9,807 nucleotides of DNA from Selenomonadaceae bacterium. GTDB lineage: Bacteria > Bacillota > Negativicutes > Selenomonadales > Selenomonadaceae. Under the pieces are notes generated by a model. That model saw only the letters and a list, made by a program, of their open reading frames with translations. It had not been told where the DNA came from and made no database searches. The stretch spans positions 1-9,807 of the forward strand of contig JAEERZ010000064.1 of assembly GCA_016286075.1 (NCBI GenBank). Direction: 5' to 3'. Shown piece after piece: positions 5,536 through 9,807 of the stretch. Position numbers and translations under genes: made by a program. How positions within the stretch are numbered: the stretch's first letter is position 1; each line of letters starts with the position of its first letter.

Positions 5536-6546
5536 ATGGATATCGATTTTCACTACGGCACGATTTACGTGCTCGCCCGCTGGGCGAAATTCGGCAGCGC
5601 GAACGCGAACCTGATCGCCCACGTTTCCCAGCTCGTCGACGACAATTTCGACTCGACGCCTTTTTCCGACGAGGAAGAAAAGAAGAACATCGCCGAGGGC
5701 GTCCACGTCCGCTACTCCTGCCAGAACATCTGGGGCAACGTCAGCGGCAAGGGCAACCGTGAAATCTGGATCCCGTTCCATTTCCTGCCGGGCCTCGAAG
5801 GCGACACGCAGGAGGAGCAGCTGATCTGCAAGAAGAACAGCGAGCTCTCCCATAAGCTCGCCGCGCGGCTCGAAGAAACGACGCTGGACAATACGAACTT
5901 CGCTTTCCGGCTCGGCGTCGGCCTCCACGTCTTCGCCGACACCTGGGCGCATCAGGAGTTCGCCGGCATCAACAACATCGTCAACAAAGTGCAGGACTTG
6001 ATTTTCGTGACCTCCGGCTCCGTCGTCGAGAAGGTGCTGGACGACATCCTCGGCGCGTCGGCCTTCGTCAGCAAGGTTCTCGACGAGGTCATGCCTCTCG
6101 GCCACGCCGCCGCCGTCCATTGCCCCGATATGCCCTATCTCTGGTGGAAGAGCGGCGAGCGTTTCACCGACGGGCGCAAGAACTGGGACGAGTTCATGGA
6201 GGCTGCCGAGGAAATCTTCCGCATCCTGCAAAAGGTCAGCGGCGAGGAAGTCACCGGGCTGTCCGAGGAGCAGCAGAAGAAAATCATGAAGAGCTTCAAG
6301 GGCATCCAGTCCGACGATATCAACGAGCGCTATCAGGAATGGCTGCGCCGCATCCACGAAAACTATTTCGAGATCGAGGACTTCGACGAAAACGACGAAA
6401 CGGCGGAATACAGCATCCCGTACATTTTCGAGGATATCGACTTCCGCCGCCAGTTCTACGACGAAATCAACGCCCATTTCGACTGGGTGCGCGACGAACT
6501 GGAAGAACACGACATTTTCGTACTGAAGAGCACGCCGATATATTGA
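5536..6546 (+). CDS. DUF6765-type protein, putative metal-binding, function unknown
   Basis: The 336-residue product looks like the uncharacterised DUF6765 family, recognised by the opening MDIDFHYGTIYVLAR, an early QLVDDN, and the core LHVFADTWAHQEF (130-142). The ATG at 5536 follows AGAGG by 6 nt. No signal peptide or membrane segment is visible, so it should be cytoplasmic. His131-x3-Asp135-x3-His139, with His6, Asp35/Asp36 and His82 (IPFHFLPG), resembles the scattered His/Asp ligands of zinc-dependent phospholipase C or S1/P1-type nucleases; this similarity is an inference from spacing only. The C-terminal third is rich in Glu and Asp (EIEDFDENDETAEY, 366 onward in the gene's last quarter by order) and probably acidic. 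The gene stands alone between its own promoter and a strong terminator, so its neighbours give no clue to its role. Confidence 0.7.
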   Translation: MDIDFHYGTIYVLARWAKFGSANANLIAHVSQLVDDNFDSTPFSDEEEKKNIAEGVHVRYSCQNIWGNVSGKGNREIWIPFHFLPGLEGDTQEEQLICKKNSELSHKLAARLEETTLDNTNFAFRLGVGLHVFADTWAHQEFAGINNIVNKVQDLIFVTSGSVVEKVLDDILGASAFVSKVLDEVMPLGHAAAVHCPDMPYLWWKSGERFTDGRKNWDEFMEAAEEIFRILQKVSGEEVTGLSEEQQKKIMKSFKGIQSDDINERYQEWLRRIHENYFEIEDFDENDETAEYSIPYIFEDIDFRRQFYDEINAHFDWVRDELEEHDIFVLKSTPIY

Positions 6547-6556
6547 TATTGCAAGC

Positions 6557-6592
6557 AAAAAACCTCTGGCGAAAATTTCGCCAGAGGTTTTT
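6557..6592. terminator. Bidirectional terminator
   Basis: AAAAACCTCTGGCGAAA (6558-6574) pairs with TTTCGCCAGAGGTTTTT (6576-6592), a near-perfect palindrome with a GC-rich core and A/T tails on both sides. It serves the plus-strand DUF6765-type gene ending at 6546 and the minus-strand lipoprotein gene ending at 6605. Confidence 0.93.
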
Positions 6593-6604
6593 GTTTGTCT
6601 TTGA

Positions 6605-7648
6605 TCACTGCGCCCAGTGGACGCTTTCGAGATTGTGCTTGTAGATTACGGCAGGTTTGCAGAGAACCGCGGGGACGTCCCGCATGCCGTTATTCAGCTT
6701 GCTCGGCGTGGGAACGGACTGTCCCGTTGCGATATCCTGAACGAGACGCAGACACTCCTTGACCGGGAGAGAGGGCGGCTTGTCGATGGTCATGCCCTGC
6801 CGGTCGGCGGCAATGGCGCGCACGGCCTCCGGATCGGCGTCGAGGCCCGTGATGAACGGCCATTGACCCTTATAGTACAAATCCAGCGCCTCACGGATTC
6901 CCCCGGCCAGTGTGTCGTTCGGGGAAAGCACCGCGCTCAGCGGCCTGTCATTTGCATAAGTGAGCTGCAGGATACGACTCATGCGCGCCTTCGCATTTTC
7001 CGCGCTCCAATCGTTCGTCGCCGCTTTTTCAAAGCTTTCCTCGGCGGAGGGAATCACCAGCCGCTTCCTGTCGAGGTACGGCTGCAGGATTTCCATCGCG
7101 CCCTCGTAAAAGAGATGCGAGTTGTTGTCCTTCGGGTCTCCCGCGAAAATCTCAATATTGTCCGAGCCGGGCTTTTCCATCAGCCGAAGCGTCCGCTCGA
7201 TGGAACGAGCCTGCGAACGTCCGATTTCCTTCGCGTCGTAGCCGACGAAGTAAGAGACGTGCGGGGAATTCATGATCAGACGATCGTAGGCGATGACAGG
7301 AACGCCCTGATTCGCAGCCTCCGCCAGCGCATCCTTCATCGCGTCGCCGTCCACCGCGCCGATGATAATCGCAAGCGGCTTCTGGCTGACGGCCTCTCGG
7401 AACTGTTCCGTTTGTTCCTCCGCCGTCCTCGCAAAGCGCAGATCATTGCGAAAACCGTTCTTTTCCAAAGTTTCCTGCAATGCGAGACCGCTTCGATGCC
7501 AGATTTCCGAAGACTCCGGCAAGAGCATAGCGACAATCTGGTCCGGGTTCCCGCCGACCTTATTGTCCTGCTTCCCTCCGCAGCCTGTTAACGCCATCAT
7601 GCAAAAAAGACACAGCGCCAGCGTCAAAAACATCGCCCATCGTTTCAT
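6605..7648 (-). CDS. Sugar ABC transporter substrate-binding lipoprotein (XylF/ChvE-like)
   Basis: Periplasmic-binding-protein type 1 (Peripla_BP_4) lipoprotein that should capture a sugar outside the membrane. The ATG at 7648 follows GGAGGGG by about 7 nt. A start at 7690 would put 14 extra residues before the signal peptide. The 347-residue product starts with MKRW, a hydrophobic stretch and lipobox LTGC (Cys23). Then come DQIVAMLLPESSEIW, the first strand of the fold, IIIGAVDGDAM, GVPVIAYDRLI and VSYFVGYDAKEIG. Next are VLSPNDTLAGGIREAL and FITGLDADPEAVRAIAADRQGMTIDKP, a pattern typical of XylF and ChvE (binding Asp and Asn in ITGxDA and SPNDxxAGG). No permease or ATPase gene is adjacent, so it may feed a transporter encoded elsewhere or act as a sensor. 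The sugar cannot be told from sequence alone. Confidence 0.85.
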   Translation of the reverse strand: MKRWAMFLTLALCLFCMMALTGCGGKQDNKVGGNPDQIVAMLLPESSEIWHRSGLALQETLEKNGFRNDLRFARTAEEQTEQFREAVSQKPLAIIIGAVDGDAMKDALAEAANQGVPVIAYDRLIMNSPHVSYFVGYDAKEIGRSQARSIERTLRLMEKPGSDNIEIFAGDPKDNNSHLFYEGAMEILQPYLDRKRLVIPSAEESFEKAATNDWSAENAKARMSRILQLTYANDRPLSAVLSPNDTLAGGIREALDLYYKGQWPFITGLDADPEAVRAIAADRQGMTIDKPPSLPVKECLRLVQDIATGQSVPTPSKLNNGMRDVPAVLCKPAVIYKHNLESVHWAQ

Positions 7649-7781
7649 GACGTTCCCCTCCCGTGGTTGCCCGGTGTTCGATTGTTCCAATTCCGTTCAG
7701 CTTGGGGTCGCCGTGACGCCCTGCGCCCCATCTCTCATTGCTCACACTTTCTGCGGGGAGTTTTTTCTCCCTCTTTATATT

Positions 7782-7810
7782 ACTATACTTTAGTTTTTGT
7801 TTCCGGGCAA
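7782..7810 (-). promoter_or_regulatory. Promoter of the sugar-binding lipoprotein gene
   Basis: On the minus strand, TTGCCC (complement of 7805-7810) and TATAGT (complement of 7782-7787) are exactly 17 bp apart. Transcription would begin near 7775, giving a leader of about 125 nt. The leader opens with a small stem, GGGAG-AAAAAA-CTCCC (7756-7771), of unknown role. No terminator is seen after the P-type ATPase, so readthrough into this gene is also possible. Confidence 0.5.
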
Positions 7811-7827
7811 GAGGATATTTGGACGGT

Positions 7828-9741
7828 TTATGCCGTGACGGGCTTCGGGGCTTCCATCAGCACGACGCCGCCCTTGTCCACGGAAAGGGCGCGCAGCGCG
7901 TTCAGCACAGCCAGCACCATGACGCCGACGTCGGCGAAAATCGCCATCCACATCGTCGCAAGACCGACAGCGCCGAGAATCAGGCAGGCCGCCTTGACGC
8001 CGAGGGCCATCACGATGTTCTGCTTGACAATGCTCATGGTCTTTCGCGCAATCCGCATCGCCAGCGAAATCTGCTGCGGGTCGTCATACATCAGCACCAC
8101 GTCCGCCGCCTCGATGGCCGCGTCGGAACCCATGGCGCCCATCGCGACGCCGATGTCGGCGCGGGCCAATACCGGCGCGTCGTTGATGCCGTCGCCGACG
8201 AAGGCCAACATGCCGTCGCCTTCCTTCTTCTGCGAAAGCAGTTCCTCGACTTTTTCCACCTTGTCCGCGGGCAAAAGCTCGCTGTAGACCATGTCGAGAC
8301 CCAGGTCCTCCGCCACCGCGTCGGCTACGGGTTTCGCGTCGCCTGTCAGCATCACCGTCTTCTTGACGCCCGCCTCATGCAGCAGCGTGATGGCTCTCTT
8401 GGAGGTCGCCTTCACCACGTCGGAAATGACCACGTGACCGACGTACTGCCCGTCGATGGCCACATGGATGATCGTGCCCGTCTTCTCGCAGGGATGCCAG
8501 TCCGCGCCGACGGCGTCCATCAGCTTCTCGTTGCCGACGCAGACCGTTTTGCCGTTGATCAGGGCGCGAATGCCCTGCCCCGCAATCTCTTCGACGTTCT
8601 CCACCGTGCAGTCGTCCGCCTCGTCCGGATACGCGGCGCGCAGCGAGTTCGCAATCGGATGGGTCGAATACCGCTCCACGTGCGCGGTCAGATGCAGCAG
8701 CTCCATTTTCTCGATGACGTCGGGGTGAATCGCCGAGACGTCAAACACGCCCTTCGTCAGCGTGCCGGTCTTGTCGAAAACCACCGTCTCGGCGTTCGCC
8801 AGAAGTTCTAAATAGCTCGAACCTTTGACAAGCACGCCGTTGGCCGACGCGCTGCCGATGCCCGCGAAGAACGACAGCGGCACGGAAATGACCAGCGCGC
8901 AGGGGCAGCTGATGACCAGCAGGATAAACGCGCGCTCAATCCAGACCGCCCAATCCGGCGAAAGCCCCATCAGGCCCATGCGGACCAGCGGCACCGCCAC
9001 CGCCAGCACTACGGCAAAGGCGCAGACGAAAGGCGTGTAGACCTTGGCAAAGCGCGTGATGAAGTTCTCCGAACGGGACTTCTTCATGCTGGAATTCTCC
9101 ACCAGTTCGAGGATTTTCGCCGCCGTGGACTCGTCGGCTTCCTTCGTCGTCTCGATGCGGATGACGCCGGAGAGATTGATGCAGCCCGAGAGCGCCTCGT
9201 CGCCGACGCCCGCCTCCCGCGGCAGGCTCTCGCCGGTCAGCGCTTTCGTATCCAACGTCGTCGTACCGTCGACGATCTTGCCGTCGATGGGGATTCTTTC
9301 GCCCGGCTGGACCACGATGATCGTACCGACTTCCACATCGTCGGGATCGACGCGCTCCAACTGCCCGTTCTCCCCCTCGATATTCGCATAGTCGGGGCGA
9401 ATATCCATCAGCGCCGAGATGTTGCCGCGGCTCTTGCCCACAGCGTAGCTCTGGAACAGCTCGCCGATCTGATAGAACAGCATGACCGCCGCTCCCTCGC
9501 GATACTCGCCGAGCACCATCGCGCCCAGCGTCGCGATCGCCATCAGGAAGCTCTCGTCGAAAAACTCCCCGTGGCTGACGCCCAGCGCCGCCTTCCGCAG
9601 AATGTCGTACCCGATGACGAGATACGGTACGACATAGAGCGCGCCAAGAATCCATCCCTCGACAGAAGCGAATTCCAGCGCGACGAGCAGAATCGCCGCC
9701 GCGAAGATCCGCACCACCATGATTTTCTGTTTTTCCGTCAT
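7828..9741 (-). CDS. Zinc/cadmium/lead-exporting P-type ATPase (ZntA/CadA family)
   Basis: ATP-driven pump of the inner membrane that exports divalent soft metals. The ATG at 9741 follows AAAGGGG by about 9 nt. In the 637-residue protein the actuator has TGES (169-172), the metal site in the membrane is CPC (279-281), and the phosphorylated Asp323 lies in DKTGT. The HP motif is at 361-362, TGD at 466-468 and GDGIND at 516-521. Lys573 (VKQN) and Asp604 (IFADVG) near the C terminus match residues typical of the Zn/Cd/Pb (P1B-2) group and argue against a copper pump. It starts directly with membrane helices and lacks the N-terminal heavy-metal-associated domain (no GMxCxxC) that CadA and ZntA usually have, so it is shorter than most. 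No ArsR- or MerR-type regulator is visible; one could lie outside the window. The metal preference is inferred. Confidence 0.93.
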   Translation of the reverse strand: MTEKQKIMVVRIFAAAILLVALEFASVEGWILGALYVVPYLVIGYDILRKAALGVSHGEFFDESFLMAIATLGAMVLGEYREGAAVMLFYQIGELFQSYAVGKSRGNISALMDIRPDYANIEGENGQLERVDPDDVEVGTIIVVQPGERIPIDGKIVDGTTTLDTKALTGESLPREAGVGDEALSGCINLSGVIRIETTKEADESTAAKILELVENSSMKKSRSENFITRFAKVYTPFVCAFAVVLAVAVPLVRMGLMGLSPDWAVWIERAFILLVISCPCALVISVPLSFFAGIGSASANGVLVKGSSYLELLANAETVVFDKTGTLTKGVFDVSAIHPDVIEKMELLHLTAHVERYSTHPIANSLRAAYPDEADDCTVENVEEIAGQGIRALINGKTVCVGNEKLMDAVGADWHPCEKTGTIIHVAIDGQYVGHVVISDVVKATSKRAITLLHEAGVKKTVMLTGDAKPVADAVAEDLGLDMVYSELLPADKVEKVEELLSQKKEGDGMLAFVGDGINDAPVLARADIGVAMGAMGSDAAIEAADVVLMYDDPQQISLAMRIARKTMSIVKQNIVMALGVKAACLILGAVGLATMWMAIFADVGVMVLAVLNALRALSVDKGGVVLMEAPKPVTA

Positions 9742-9763
9742 AACGCCATACCCCTTTGTAAAA

Positions 9764-9798
9764 GTGAGGAGTTAGGAGTGAGGAGTGAGGAATGAGGA
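9764..9798. repeat. Short tandem heptamer repeat
   Basis: Five head-to-tail 7-bp units: GTGAGGA, GTTAGGA, GTGAGGA, GTGAGGA, ATGAGGA. They resemble the short tandemly repeated repetitive sequences found between genes in several bacterial groups. They lie about 23 bp upstream of the P-type ATPase start, where its promoter would be expected, and no -10 element can be seen in this stretch. The array may continue past the window edge. Confidence 0.88.
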
Positions 9799-9807
9799 GC
9801 GGATACG

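Noticed and set aside
5497..6558. 353-codon open frame antisense to the DUF6765-type gene
   Set aside because: The opposite strand has conserved motifs, a ribosome site and matching promoter and terminator. This frame would also run through the bidirectional terminator region.
6617..7591. 324-codon open frame antisense to the sugar-binding lipoprotein
   Set aside because: No recognisable domain. The minus strand has a lipobox and binding-protein motifs.
7738..8811. 357-codon open frame antisense to the P-type ATPase
   Set aside because: His- and Arg-rich shadow of the highly conserved ATPase frame.
9764..9798. CRISPR array
   Set aside because: The units are 7 bp with no spacers, so this is a simple tandem repeat.

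Overview
The window carries six complete protein genes. It most resembles a GC-rich diderm Firmicute of the class Negativicutes (Selenomonas/Sporomusa-like). This rests on a Gram-positive-type LexA with a matching SOS box, strong AAGGAGG-type ribosome sites, lipoprotein signal peptides, and a CobT-family protein built like the phenol-activating ArsA/ArsB pair known from Sporomusa. The genus is inferred, not proven. I saw no rRNA, tRNA, CRISPR array, transposase or phage gene.

Layout. Positions 1-191 hold no gene, but contain a perfect hairpin, a probable terminator for an upstream gene, and the terminator of nagZ. On the minus strand, reading right to left, come a FliB/YkgJ-type cysteine-rich protein (2150-3283), lexA (1393-2010) and a lipoprotein NagZ (192-1337). 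A strong terminator lies between lexA and nagZ. lexA has a good promoter with an SOS box at its start. Overlapping back-to-back promoters near 3363-3392 separate the FliB-like gene from the plus-strand CobT-family gene (3410-5317). A plus-strand DUF6765-type gene (5536-6546) follows. It ends at a bidirectional terminator shared with a minus-strand sugar-binding lipoprotein (6605-7648). A minus-strand zinc/cadmium P-type ATPase (7828-9741) and a run of heptamer repeats complete the window.

The main point of interest is the 635-residue CobT-family protein. Its first half has the full set of CobT motifs, including the catalytic Glu. Its second half is a recognisable but degenerate CobT copy in which that Glu and the other active-site motifs are lost. 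In Sporomusa ovata an active and a partner CobT homologue (ArsA, ArsB) form a heterodimer that attaches ribose phosphate to phenol or p-cresol for phenolic cobamides. Here the two halves appear fused in one chain. Just past its stop codon, the last 60 bp of the gene are repeated in frame 129 bp downstream. The three differences are all silent, and a palindromic insert lies between the copies, which looks like the scar of an insertion at the gene's 3' end.

The genes do not form one pathway. They are mostly separate housekeeping or accessory units: SOS control, peptidoglycan turnover, cobamide lower-ligand activation, metal efflux and sugar binding.
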